NCBI GenBank assembly: GCA_003215795.1
Contig: QCJV01000005.1
Coordinates: forward strand, 1-64,000
Length of the DNA: 64,000 bases
Origin: Prochlorococcus sp. AG-409-F19
GTDB taxonomy: Bacteria; Cyanobacteriota; Cyanobacteriia; PCC-6307; Cyanobiaceae
Direction of reading: 5' to 3'
The notes beneath the pieces were generated by a model. The model was not told the origin of the DNA, ran no database searches, and was given only the letters and a program-made list of their open reading frames with translations. Shown in pieces: positions 1 to 8,286 of the stretch (its first letter is position 1; the number at the start of each line of letters is the position of its first letter). The position numbers were made by a program, and so were the translations under genes.

Positions 1-90
1 GGCCAATTCAATGCAAAGGCTTATAGCCATCTCACTTGTACTTCCTAGTACATAAGTGCTTTTAATCTTGTTATTATTTATCTCTTTCAT
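1..90 (-). CDS. SDR-family oxidoreductase, N-terminal fragment cut by the window edge
   Basis: Thirty codons are visible, starting at the ATG complementary to 88-90 and running off the left edge. The peptide contains YVLGSTSEMAISLCIELA, which has the beta-strand and glycine-rich turn of a short-chain dehydrogenase (compare xxLGATSxIA). It lies 20 bases downstream of the UbiA-family gene on the same strand. In actinobacteria a UbiA-type phosphoribosyltransferase works with DprE1 and DprE2, and DprE2 is an SDR whose N-terminus looks like this, so a DprE2-like reductase is a reasonable inference. Thirty residues are too few to settle the substrate. Confidence 0.55.
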   Translation of the reverse strand, partial: MKEINNNKIKSTYVLGSTSEMAISLCIELA

Positions 91-110
91 GATCAAGAGG
101 CTAAATTAAT

Positions 111-1013
111 TTAATTCAAATTTATCAAAACTATTACTAAAAGCCAAATTAGCAGTGTAATTCTTATTACGTTGTCTTTTAATAAAATCTCTTCAGGAAG
201 CTCAGTGGATTGCCAATTATTAGCTTTAGACCTCCTGTCACTTTCTGTTGGATCACTCAACAATTGATATCGAAAAATCCCAATGATCACCAACGGAATT
301 GTTAATAACATCAAACCAGCATCGTTAACATTATACTGAGAGCCTGTAGCCCATAGAGAGTAAAATATTATAGAGCCTGAGGATGCTATTCCCTCCATCC
401 TTTCCAGCAAGTTTATTGAGTATCTTTTGAGAACCTCTCTAGTTAGAACACCTCTTGAAATTGATAACCTTAACTCCGCTTTTCTTTTTTCTATAGCTAG
501 AAAAATTGATAAAAAACCTACAGTTAATAAAAACCAGTGTGATATATAAATAGAAGAGGCAACCCCTCCAGATATAGCCCTTATAAGAAACCCAGATGAT
601 ATACAAAGAATATCAAAAACCGGCTCCCTTTTTAGCCTAAGATTATATAACAATTGTATTATTATATAAGCTAATATTAAATATGTGAACTCATTTGAGA
701 TTGAATTTGATATTATAATCCCTATAGATAACAGAATAAAATTGAGAAGTCTTGCATTGGAGAGCTTAATTAAGCCAGCCGCAATAGGTCTTTTAGACTT
801 TGCTGGATGTTTTTTATCAAATTCGATATCTATCAAATCATTAAATAAATATATTGCACTAGATATAATACAAAAACAAACTAGTGCTTTAGTAGAGCTT
901 ACCCATATTTCTGGCGAAAAATTGAATGCAAATAGTGGTGCAGAATATATTAGTAAATTCTTAGTCCATTGCTTGGGACGGCAGGCGGATAGAGTGTATT
1001 TTAAATTACTCAT
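111..1013 (-). CDS. UbiA-family prenyltransferase, decaprenyl-phosphate phosphoribosyltransferase-like
   Basis: A 300-residue polytopic membrane protein with roughly eight hydrophobic segments. The UbiA polyprenyl-diphosphate/Mg2+ motif NDxxDxxxD is present at about N58, D59, D62 and D66, followed by KxPxKxKRPIAxG as in enzymes that join a sugar phosphate to a polyprenyl phosphate (Rv3806c family). In that family the product is a polyprenyl-phosphoribose precursor of D-arabinofuranosyl lipid donors. The adjacent SDR fragment (1-90) supports a two-step lipid-linked pentose route. The alternative, a quinone or chlorophyll prenyltransferase, is less likely given the surface-glycan context. No clear Shine-Dalgarno sequence precedes the start. 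Confidence 0.75.
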   Translation of the reverse strand: MSNLKYTLSACRPKQWTKNLLIYSAPLFAFNFSPEIWVSSTKALVCFCIISSAIYLFNDLIDIEFDKKHPAKSKRPIAAGLIKLSNARLLNFILLSIGIIISNSISNEFTYLILAYIIIQLLYNLRLKREPVFDILCISSGFLIRAISGGVASSIYISHWFLLTVGFLSIFLAIEKRKAELRLSISRGVLTREVLKRYSINLLERMEGIASSGSIIFYSLWATGSQYNVNDAGLMLLTIPLVIIGIFRYQLLSDPTESDRRSKANNWQSTELPEEILLKDNVIRITLLIWLLVIVLINLN

Positions 1014-1084
1014 TATTTCATAAATAAATCCACTATATAAAATTATACTATTGTTTCGATTTTAAATTGCGCTCTCGTTAGCAA

Positions 1085-2398
1085 TTAGTCGAAATTTTCC
1101 AGATATGAATCTGAGATTTCTAGGCTTATTTCGCTGTGACATTTTCTTAATTCACTTGGCATAGAGGATATATAATCCTCCCAGAATCTTTTTTCTCTCT
1201 CGCTAGAGTATCTGAACTTGCACCCTAGTAACTCATTTTCCAATCTAAACTTTTTCTTATCATTTAAAATTTGAACAAGCGTTTCTTCAAGAATTTCTGA
1301 TTTAATATCAGATATAGAATTAATTCTGATGTTATTGGAGTAATAATTCTTATAAAAATCATAAGGCACTATAGATTTAGGAGAGAATGCTAGAGATATG
1401 ATCTCTTTTAAATCAAGCTTACCTTTCATTTCTCCCTTTCTAAAATCAGAAGGCAAAGCAATTGAGTTGGAATGACTTGTATGCCAAAATTGCCATAGTG
1501 TGTGATGAATATAAAGTGTTTTGACTCCAAAGGACAATGCTGCTGCTCCTACTCCATTGCCATTGTTAATTAATATTGATGAAGGAGATATAATATCTAA
1601 AATATCATATTTATTCTTATCCAGAAGATTTATACCGCTATTACAAATAATTGAACTTTCAATTATTTCCTTATGACTAGAATGAAAGTGTAAGAATATT
1701 GATTTAGGATTTATTACTTGCGATGAAACTGCTATTAAGTGTTCAATATCTTTATAGTTTGCGTCTCTCCAGGGTTGAGGAGCTACATTACTATCATAAT
1801 TCCCATAGTGTTCTGTTCTTAGAGAAATTATTATTTTTTTAGTGTTAGTATTATTTATAGAGAGTGCAGACCTGGCAGAATTTCTCCATTTGAAGTCTCT
1901 GGATGTTTCTAGATATCTCATATATGTCACCTCTCTAGTTACTAAGCCTCTAGGTAATAGAGGCTGGTAAAATAAATTTATTTTCTGTTTAGTCAGTTCT
2001 ATAGAAAAATTATATATGTGCTCTAGGATTAGCAATATAATGTCAGGAATAAACTTAAAGCATTGATTAGCAACATACAAAAGTTTTTGATTATTTATGC
2101 CAACTCCTTGTTTAATTGATACCAGTGGCTGTAAATTATTTGAACTTTCCATTATAGATGAAAGTATAGCTGGTTCCATAGCAAAATGGCCAAAGTATCT
2201 TGGTGTTATCCTTAGGGATATTAGTTTCTTCTTTTTTATGATTTGAAGTTCTCTGGCTGACAGGAAATAAAGTATTAAAATTACACTAAAAGGGAACATC
2301 GTTAGCTTGTATAAGCTAATAAAAACATAAAATATCTTCTTTATTGTTTCTTTAATTCCCAAGTTGTCTATGAGTCTTATAAATATTCTTACATTCAT
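1085..2398 (-). CDS. Hypothetical protein, possibly a TIGR04372-like glycosyltransferase
   Basis: A 437-residue protein with one N-terminal hydrophobic stretch (about residues 33-50), then a soluble domain. The second half contains an arginine-led segment (ISLRTEHYGNYDSN), a DANYKDIEHLI stretch and a late block around SILINNGNGVGAAALSFG. That layout (R near the strand start, then a DI-x-x-Y/L helix, then a conserved small-residue loop) is reminiscent of the putative glycosyltransferase family TIGR04372, but the match is from memory and weak. It lies next to a UbiA-type gene and diverges from the ABC exporter across 182 bases. A surface-glycan function is inferred from context only. Confidence 0.45.
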   Translation of the reverse strand: MNVRIFIRLIDNLGIKETIKKIFYVFISLYKLTMFPFSVILILYFLSARELQIIKKKKLISLRITPRYFGHFAMEPAILSSIMESSNNLQPLVSIKQGVGINNQKLLYVANQCFKFIPDIILLILEHIYNFSIELTKQKINLFYQPLLPRGLVTREVTYMRYLETSRDFKWRNSARSALSINNTNTKKIIISLRTEHYGNYDSNVAPQPWRDANYKDIEHLIAVSSQVINPKSIFLHFHSSHKEIIESSIICNSGINLLDKNKYDILDIISPSSILINNGNGVGAAALSFGVKTLYIHHTLWQFWHTSHSNSIALPSDFRKGEMKGKLDLKEIISLAFSPKSIVPYDFYKNYYSNNIRINSISDIKSEILEETLVQILNDKKKFRLENELLGCKFRYSSEREKRFWEDYISSMPSELRKCHSEISLEISDSYLENFD

Positions 2399-2468
2399 TT
2401 TTTTATTAGTATGTTCTTTAATGCCTTTCTATACCGTTAATTCTAGCAATTATTACTTATAAAAGCAC

Positions 2469-2487
2469 GGACTTTCCAGGAAGGTCC
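2469..2487. other. Imperfect hairpin between divergent genes
   Basis: GGACTTT (2469-2475) can pair with AAGGTCC (2481-2487) with one G-U pair, leaving a five-base CCAGG loop. It sits in the 182-base divergent gap between the gene ending its 5' side at 2398 and the ABC exporter starting at 2581. No T-run follows, so it is not a typical terminator. It might be a leader structure for the exporter or chance. Confidence 0.25.
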
Positions 2488-2580
2488 TGTTAGATTACTT
2501 AATAAACCATTTTTCTATGACAAAGAAGTACAAACGCAATTATTATCAGTACCTGTTTGATGCCCCAGTTTTTTATTTGA

Positions 2581-4353
2581 ATGAATAAGAATATAGGCCA
2601 AACTACCAGTCAACTATTTATCCAACGGAGGATTTGGGGTGGTTTGTCAGCAAGAAGAAAATTACAGCTATTGCAGCTATTCGTATTAATGATCATATGT
2701 GGTGTTGCAGAGCTAGTCTCATTGGCATCTGTAATTCCATTTTTATTGGTTCTCACGGATCCTGCTCGCTTAATTAATATACCAATCTTACGTTCAAGTT
2801 TCCTGAAAATCGGTATTGAGAACACCCCTAACCTTTTGGTTTTCGTTACTTCTCTTTTTATATTTGCAGCTTTTTTGTCCATGTTATTTCGTCTTTTAAA
2901 TCTTTGGATGAATGGCCAAGTTGCAGCTGGTATTGGTAGTGATCTTAGTTCTAGAGTTTATACAAATATTTTGTATAAACCTTATTCATGGCATATAAAC
3001 AATAATTCTAGCCAGATAATAAATGATACTACTAATAATGTAGCATTTACTATAGCTTATTTAAATTCTTCTTTGCGTATTCTTACGCTTGTGATTGTTG
3101 TTTTATTCTTAATTTCAGGGCTTGTTGCAGTTAATTGGAAAATAGCATTACTCTGTTTTGTAACTTTCTCAACAGCATATTTCTTTTTAGCTATTTTTGT
3201 CCGTAAAAGATTTTCTTTTAATGGGAGAATATTAGTTAATTCATATAAGGAACAACTTAAAACATTGCAAGAGGGGCTAGGCTCCATTCGAGATGTTATT
3301 TTAGGTAATAATCAAAACTATTTTACATCAATATATAAAAAAATTGATAAACCAATTAGATTTCGAGAAGCTCAGAATGATTTTCTTAAAGCATCTCCGA
3401 GATTTTCATTGGAGTCTATATCTTTGTTCCTTATAGCTCTTATTGCTTATTATTTGACGAAGGAAGGTGTAGAATCTTCTACAATCATTTCTTTGTTAGG
3501 TACTTTTGCTTTAGGTTCCCAACGTTTACTTCCTGCAATGCAAGGAATCTATAATGATTGGGCTAACTTAAGATCTTTTGCTCCTGGTGTTCAATCTGTA
3601 TTATCTCTTCTATCTATTAGTCAGGATAAGACTAGAAAATTAATACAAAGCCAAAGATCTTTCAAATTTACAAATTCTATTTTACTAAGGGATGTAGATT
3701 TTTGTTATTCTAATTCAAGTAATAAGGTTTTAAATAAAATCAATCTAGAAATCAGGAAGGGAGAGAAGATTGGCTTTGTAGGTAAAACAGGATGCGGGAA
3801 AAGTACACTGCTAGATTTAATAATGGGACTTTTGCAACCTACTAATGGACATATTAAAGTCGATGGAAGTGAACTCTCTAACTCTAACCCTCTTTTTTTA
3901 TCGCAATGGCGAGCATCTATCTCAAATGTTCCCCAGCGAATTTACTTAGCTGATTCTTCTATTTTACAGAATATTGCTTTTGGAGTAGATCCAACAAATA
4001 TTAATAAAGAAAAGGTCTTTATTGCGGCTAAAAAGGCACAAATTTCCTCTTTTATAGAAACACTTCCCAATGGTTATAATACTACAATTGGGGAGAGAGG
4101 TGTTAAATTAAGTGGAGGCCAATGTCAACGTTTAGCAATAGCAAGAGCCCTTTATAAAGAGTCTAATGTCCTTATTTTTGACGAGGCAACAAGTGCCCTT
4201 GACGATTCAACAGAATCATCGCTCATTGATACTGTTTACTCTTTATCAGAAGGTCTTACTTTATTAATGATTGCACATAGAATTACTACTTTAAAAAGGT
4301 GTGATAAGATTTATGAGTTGAGTAATTTTGCTCTTAAGCAGATAGTCTTATAA
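2581..4353 (+). CDS. ABC transporter, fused permease and ATPase; candidate lipid-linked oligosaccharide flippase (PglK/MsbA-like)
   Basis: A 590-residue half-transporter. The N-terminal half has about six membrane segments (for example around 30-57, 85-105, 160-183, 187-207 and 275-295). The ATPase half has Walker A GKTGCGKST (401-409), Q-loop region NVPQ (449-452), signature LSGGQ (510-514), Walker B VLIFDE (530-535) and switch histidine H566, so it should be catalytically complete. The length and the single fused polypeptide match MsbA/PglK exporters, which flip lipid A or lipid-linked oligosaccharides. No Wzx-type flippase was recognised in the glycan island, so this gene may move the lipid-linked product. 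The start lacks a clear Shine-Dalgarno site. Confidence 0.85.
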   Translation: MNKNIGQTTSQLFIQRRIWGGLSARRKLQLLQLFVLMIICGVAELVSLASVIPFLLVLTDPARLINIPILRSSFLKIGIENTPNLLVFVTSLFIFAAFLSMLFRLLNLWMNGQVAAGIGSDLSSRVYTNILYKPYSWHINNNSSQIINDTTNNVAFTIAYLNSSLRILTLVIVVLFLISGLVAVNWKIALLCFVTFSTAYFFLAIFVRKRFSFNGRILVNSYKEQLKTLQEGLGSIRDVILGNNQNYFTSIYKKIDKPIRFREAQNDFLKASPRFSLESISLFLIALIAYYLTKEGVESSTIISLLGTFALGSQRLLPAMQGIYNDWANLRSFAPGVQSVLSLLSISQDKTRKLIQSQRSFKFTNSILLRDVDFCYSNSSNKVLNKINLEIRKGEKIGFVGKTGCGKSTLLDLIMGLLQPTNGHIKVDGSELSNSNPLFLSQWRASISNVPQRIYLADSSILQNIAFGVDPTNINKEKVFIAAKKAQISSFIETLPNGYNTTIGERGVKLSGGQCQRLAIARALYKESNVLIFDEATSALDDSTESSLIDTVYSLSEGLTLLMIAHRITTLKRCDKIYELSNFALKQIVL

Positions 4354-4440
4354 ATTATAATTTGTCAAAATTATCGAATAATATTATCGGTCTATTTATT
4401 ATAATTCCATTAATTAACTCAAATTAATTACAGCAATATT

Positions 4441-4961
4441 TTATAGATCAAACTGGAGTTTTAATTAAAGAGATGCATTATATTAAGTCTCCTGAAGATG
4501 TTACTTTAGAATTAGGAATAATAGAATTACTCCAGTTATCTGAGATTAGTAAAAGGCCTGTATTTATAGTTGCTAATCACTCTGAAATTTCACAAGAAAA
4601 GATTAGACTACCAAAATGTTACTTCTAGGATGATTGATTTAATAGGTAAGAACACCTCTATTAATGCCATTTATGCATACAGCTCACTAGACATCACTAA
4701 GTGTAATTGGAGAAAAGCTAATCCAGCATGTTAGAAGAAGCAGCCTATAATTTAGGTGTGCATCTTTCTAAATCGATTATGGCAGCAGATAGGCCATCAG
4801 ATAAGCAGGCAGGTAGGAATGCCAATATAGAAAGTATTGTTCATGTGAGGACTGGTCAAGGAAATAACGAACGAGAAAATATGATAAAATATTTGAATAA
4901 ATCTACCCTATCTTTAGATGGAACTACCAGTTCTAGGTTCTTTAAATTGACAATTTCTTGA
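4441..4961 (+). pseudogene. Decayed gmhB-like heptose-bisphosphate phosphatase (HAD family)
   Basis: Three consecutive reading-frame pieces align end to end with D-glycero-D-manno-heptose 1,7-bisphosphate phosphatase. The first reads FIDQTGVLIKEMHYIKSPED then VFIVANHSE, matching the family motifs LDRDGVIN...GY...E and VVTNQSG. It stops at 4626-4628. The frame then shifts to MIDLIGKNTSINAIY...CNWRKANP, corresponding to the Zn-loop and CxCRKPxPGM region, and shifts again to MLEEAAYNLGVHLSKSIM...RPSDKQAGRNAN...VHVRTGQG. Key residues are changed: the second Asp of DxD is Thr, VTNQSG is VANHSE, the GD of the last HAD motif is AAD, and some zinc-ligand cysteines are gone. It lies just upstream of a heptose-type gene cluster. 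Confidence 0.8.
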
Positions 4962-4999
4962 GTTTTTCTACACAACTGCTTTATAATCTGGAGTAAAAA

Positions 5000-6214
5000 G
5001 TGAATTTTGATGTTGTTATAATTGGTGGAGGGATGGTTGGCTTATCGCTTGCTAATCAGCTTATAGAAAGAAAAATCACTAACAATATCATAGTTCTAGA
5101 TAAAGAGAAAGAGCTAGGTAAGCATAGCTCAGGGCTTAATAGCGGAGTATTACATGCAGGGTTATATTATGAACCTGATTCACTTAAGGCGAGAGTTTGT
5201 GTCTCTGGGGCAACTAGACTAAAAAAATGGATTAAAGAAAGGAATCTTCCTATTAATGAATGTGGTAAAGTTATAGTCCCACAGAGGGAAGAGTTAGATA
5301 GTCAATTAGATATTCTTTACAACAGAGGAAAATCAAATGGCGCTAAGGTAGAGATGATAGATGAAAATGAGCTTAATAAGATTGCTCCTGAAGCCTTGTC
5401 TTCTTCTGGAAGAGCTTTGTGGAGCCCAAATACTGTTGTTGTTAAATCAAAATTAGTCCTTAATACGCTAGAGAATGAATTAATTCAGAAAAATGTAAAG
5501 ATTGTCCTTCATCAGAATAATTGGAAAGTTAATATAAGAAAAAGAATGATAACTCTGAATAATGGAGATGAAATAAATTATAGCCATTTAATAAATTGCG
5601 CTGGTCTTCAAGCCGATAAGGTAGCTAGGCTTTTTGGTGTAGGACGAAAGTACATCCTTTTCCCATTTAAGGGTTTATATTGGTCGCTTAAAAGAGATAG
5701 TAAAATAAGAATTAATACAAATGTTTATCCTGTTCCAGACTTAAATGTACCTTTCCTTGGAGTCCATTTTACACCAACGGCTGATGATAATCCTACAGTT
5801 AATATAGGTCCAACAGCTACTCCAGCATTAGGTAGAGAGAATTACAGAGGATTTGAATCGTTAGAATTTTTTAGCTCAATTAGAAATCTTTCTTTATTAG
5901 CCAATCAGTATCTATTGAACAAGGGAGGTTTTAGAAAGTATGTCCATGAACAGTATTTATTAACTTTCAAGCCAATCATGATTCAGTCTGCTCAACAACT
6001 TATTCCCAGAATACGATATGACGATGTAGAATTGAGTAACAAAGTTGGCATTAGATCCCAACTCTTTAACACTGAGACCCAAAGACTAGAAGATGATTTC
6101 TTATGTTTAGAAGGCCCGGATAGTACACATGTGATGAATGCGATATCTCCAGCTTTTACAGCAAGCTTCACTCTAGCAGATTTGATTATTGATAATATTA
6201 GATTTAACTTTTAG
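5000..6214 (+). CDS. lhgO: FAD-dependent hydroxyacid oxidoreductase, L-2-hydroxyglutarate dehydrogenase (LhgO)-like
   Basis: A 404-residue flavoprotein of the DAO superfamily. The FAD-binding GGGMVG turn is at residues 10-15. The segment HSSGLNSGVLHAG (about 42-54), followed by YYEPDSLKARVC, is the hallmark of the LhgO/L-2-hydroxyglutarate oxidase family, which oxidises a 2-hydroxyacid to a 2-ketoacid. The GTG start at 5000 is supported by GGAG at 4990-4993 with six-base spacing. It is the first intact gene of a co-directional run of sugar-nucleotide genes, so the true substrate may be a sugar-derived hydroxyacid rather than hydroxyglutarate; that is inference. The next gene begins five bases after its stop. 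Confidence 0.75.
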   Translation: MNFDVVIIGGGMVGLSLANQLIERKITNNIIVLDKEKELGKHSSGLNSGVLHAGLYYEPDSLKARVCVSGATRLKKWIKERNLPINECGKVIVPQREELDSQLDILYNRGKSNGAKVEMIDENELNKIAPEALSSSGRALWSPNTVVVKSKLVLNTLENELIQKNVKIVLHQNNWKVNIRKRMITLNNGDEINYSHLINCAGLQADKVARLFGVGRKYILFPFKGLYWSLKRDSKIRINTNVYPVPDLNVPFLGVHFTPTADDNPTVNIGPTATPALGRENYRGFESLEFFSSIRNLSLLANQYLLNKGGFRKYVHEQYLLTFKPIMIQSAQQLIPRIRYDDVELSNKVGIRSQLFNTETQRLEDDFLCLEGPDSTHVMNAISPAFTASFTLADLIIDNIRFNF

Positions 6215-6218
6215 ATTC

Positions 6219-6929
6219 ATGGCTCAAAAACTTAAGGCTATTCTTCTTGCAGCAGGTCTTGGCACAAGATTAAGACCATTAACACTGAAAACACCAAAAT
6301 GCTTAGTTGAAATTAACGGAAAGCCTCTATTGGCTTATTGGCTTTCAATGCTAGAAGACATAGGATGCGACGAAGTTATAATTAACACTCATTATTTAAA
6401 AGATCAGGTTGAAGCTTTTATTAATTCATGGAAATCAGAAAGTATGAATATAAAGCTATCCTATGAGAAAGAATTATTGGGTACAGCTGGAACACTTATT
6501 AAAAATATAGATTTTTTTAAAAACTCAACAGGTTTACTTATTCACGCCGATAATTTAACTGATGAAGATCTATCTAAATTCTTAGTCGCACATCAATCTA
6601 AGCCAAATTATTGCTTATTGACTATGCTCACATTTAAAACTGACAATCCTGCTCAATGTGGGATTGTTCAGAAGAATGAGCAGAATGTAGTCACCAACTT
6701 CTTTGAAAAAAGTAAGGGTTCTCACGGAAACCATGCCAATGGTGCTTTATATGCTTTTGACAAGGACTTTATTGAATATATAAAGAATCTTCCTTCGGGT
6801 ACAACTGATTTCAGTACCCAGATTATTCCTGAGCTTATGGGCAGGATATTTTCCTGGACTACTGAGAGATGCTATATTGACATTGGCACGCATTCTTCCC
6901 TAACAAAGGCCATTGAGCTTTGGAAGTAA
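6219..6929 (+). CDS. Sugar-1-phosphate nucleotidyltransferase (HddC / mannose-1-phosphate guanylyltransferase-like)
   Basis: The ATG at 6219 is preferred. It lies five bases after the previous stop and puts the conserved LLAAGLGTRLRPLT nucleotide-binding loop near the N-terminus, whereas an in-frame TTG at 6189 would overlap the preceding gene. The 236-residue protein has the single Rossmann-type NTP_transferase domain, with TPKCLVEINGKPLL and IHADNL (metal-binding Asp). Members activate mannose-, glucose- or heptose-1-phosphate to nucleotide sugars. With GmhA next to it, a D-glycero-D-manno-heptose-1-phosphate guanylyltransferase (HddC) role is attractive. Nucleotide specificity cannot be read directly. 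Confidence 0.8.
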   Translation: MAQKLKAILLAAGLGTRLRPLTLKTPKCLVEINGKPLLAYWLSMLEDIGCDEVIINTHYLKDQVEAFINSWKSESMNIKLSYEKELLGTAGTLIKNIDFFKNSTGLLIHADNLTDEDLSKFLVAHQSKPNYCLLTMLTFKTDNPAQCGIVQKNEQNVVTNFFEKSKGSHGNHANGALYAFDKDFIEYIKNLPSGTTDFSTQIIPELMGRIFSWTTERCYIDIGTHSSLTKAIELWK

Positions 6930-7606
6930 ATTTAACTCCCAAGAAAGATTCCTATAATAGTTTAGATCAAAGCACCAAAATGCTTAGTAGTAATGGTGTT
7001 CCGGATACTTCTGTAGCTTTCGGTTCTTTTGTTGACAACTATATATCAAAATTACAATCATGTTTTACAGATGACCTGAAAGACAATATCAGGCAATTAT
7101 CAATTCACTTAAAGAGTGCATGGGTAAATGGCCAAAATGTTTTTATTTGTGGAAATGGAGGTAGTGCTGGAAATGCTATCCACATAGCCAATGATTTTCT
7201 TTACGGAGCAGGTGCTTGTGGATCTTCTCCTTCTTTACCAGGCTTAAGAGTAGAGGCTCTAACGGCAAACCCAGCAGTTCTAACTTGTTTGGCTAATGAC
7301 ACAGGTTATGAGAATATATTTGCTAATCAGCTGAAGGTTAAAGGTCAAAGAAATGATTTGTTGATTGCATTATCTGGAAGTGGAAAATCACAAAATATTG
7401 TCAATGCTCTGAAAATTGCCAAAGACTTAAGTATTAATTCATTTGCTATATTAGCTTTTGACGGAGGTGAGTGTAAGAAATTAGCAGATACCTCTATACA
7501 TTTTAAGACCTCAGATATGCAATTGGCAGAAGATGCTCAATTAATTGTTGGTCATTTGTGTATGCAATGGTTGTCAGATAACAAACCTGTAAAAATTAAT
7601 TCTTGA
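6920..7606 (+). CDS. gmhA: Phosphoheptose (sedoheptulose 7-phosphate) isomerase, SIS domain
   Basis: A SIS-domain protein with FICGNGGSAGNAIHIAND, the diagnostic GmhA active-site loop, and LIALSGSGKSQNIVNAL for phosphosugar binding. GmhA converts sedoheptulose 7-phosphate to D-glycero-D-manno-heptose 7-phosphate, the first step to nucleotide-heptoses. A TTG start at 6920 overlaps the previous stop. The first in-frame ATG is at 6980 and would give about 208 residues, closer to the usual 190-200, so the true start may be 6980. Neither start has a strong Shine-Dalgarno site. It sits between a sugar nucleotidyltransferase and a methyltransferase in a tightly packed run. Confidence 0.82.
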   Translation: MEVNLTPKKDSYNSLDQSTKMLSSNGVPDTSVAFGSFVDNYISKLQSCFTDDLKDNIRQLSIHLKSAWVNGQNVFICGNGGSAGNAIHIANDFLYGAGACGSSPSLPGLRVEALTANPAVLTCLANDTGYENIFANQLKVKGQRNDLLIALSGSGKSQNIVNALKIAKDLSINSFAILAFDGGECKKLADTSIHFKTSDMQLAEDAQLIVGHLCMQWLSDNKPVKINS

Positions 7607-7608
7607 CA

Positions 7609-8280
7609 ATGAAAGAAGTAGATTTCATGAGTATTCTTCATAAGAGTACAGAACGAGATTATCTAAAAAGAGTTAATGATCAGGATTATCCAAAACACAA
7701 GGCAGCCACTTTAGCAAAAAAATTTGATTACGATTACTGGGATGGTGATAGAAGAATCTGCTTTGGTGGATATCATTATCTTGAGGGCAGGTGGGAGAAA
7801 GTAGCTAATAATATGGCTTCTTATTATTCACTTCCTGACAAGCCAAAGATCCTTGATATAGGTTGTGGCAAAGGATACCTTCTATATGACTTCCTAAAAG
7901 TTGTTCCAAATGCTGAGATCTATGGAATTGATATCTCACGCTATGCAATAGACAATTCTAAGCCTGAGATTAAAGATAGATTATTTGTAGGTAATGCAGT
8001 TGATTTGCCATATGAAGATAATTTTTTTGATTTGGTTATTTCTATCAATACTCTTCATTGTCTTGAATCTTATGATCTCAATAATGCTTTAAGAGAAATG
8101 GAGAGAGTTGGTAAGCATCAAAAGTATCTTTGCGTAGAAAGTTATAGGAATGAAATTGAAAAAGCTAATCTATTATACTGGCAGGTTACATGTGAGGCCT
8201 TCAATACTCCTAAAGAATGGCTCTGGTGGTTTGCAATGACAGGCTACTCTGGTGACTATTCTTTTATTTACTTTGAATAG
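7609..8280 (+). CDS. Class I SAM-dependent methyltransferase
   Basis: The start at ATG 7609, two bases after the previous stop, is chosen over a TTG at 7603. The protein of about 223 residues has SAM-binding motif I (ILDIGCGKGYLLYDF), the acidic end of strand 2 (YGIDIS) and the motif IV region (FDLVISINTLHC). The fold is a plain class I methyltransferase. The acceptor is not readable; being inside a sugar-nucleotide cassette suggests O- or C-methylation of a sugar or its nucleotide. The next gene follows after six bases. Confidence 0.75.
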   Translation: MKEVDFMSILHKSTERDYLKRVNDQDYPKHKAATLAKKFDYDYWDGDRRICFGGYHYLEGRWEKVANNMASYYSLPDKPKILDIGCGKGYLLYDFLKVVPNAEIYGIDISRYAIDNSKPEIKDRLFVGNAVDLPYEDNFFDLVISINTLHCLESYDLNNALREMERVGKHQKYLCVESYRNEIEKANLLYWQVTCEAFNTPKEWLWWFAMTGYSGDYSFIYFE

Positions 8281-8286
8281 AATTTT

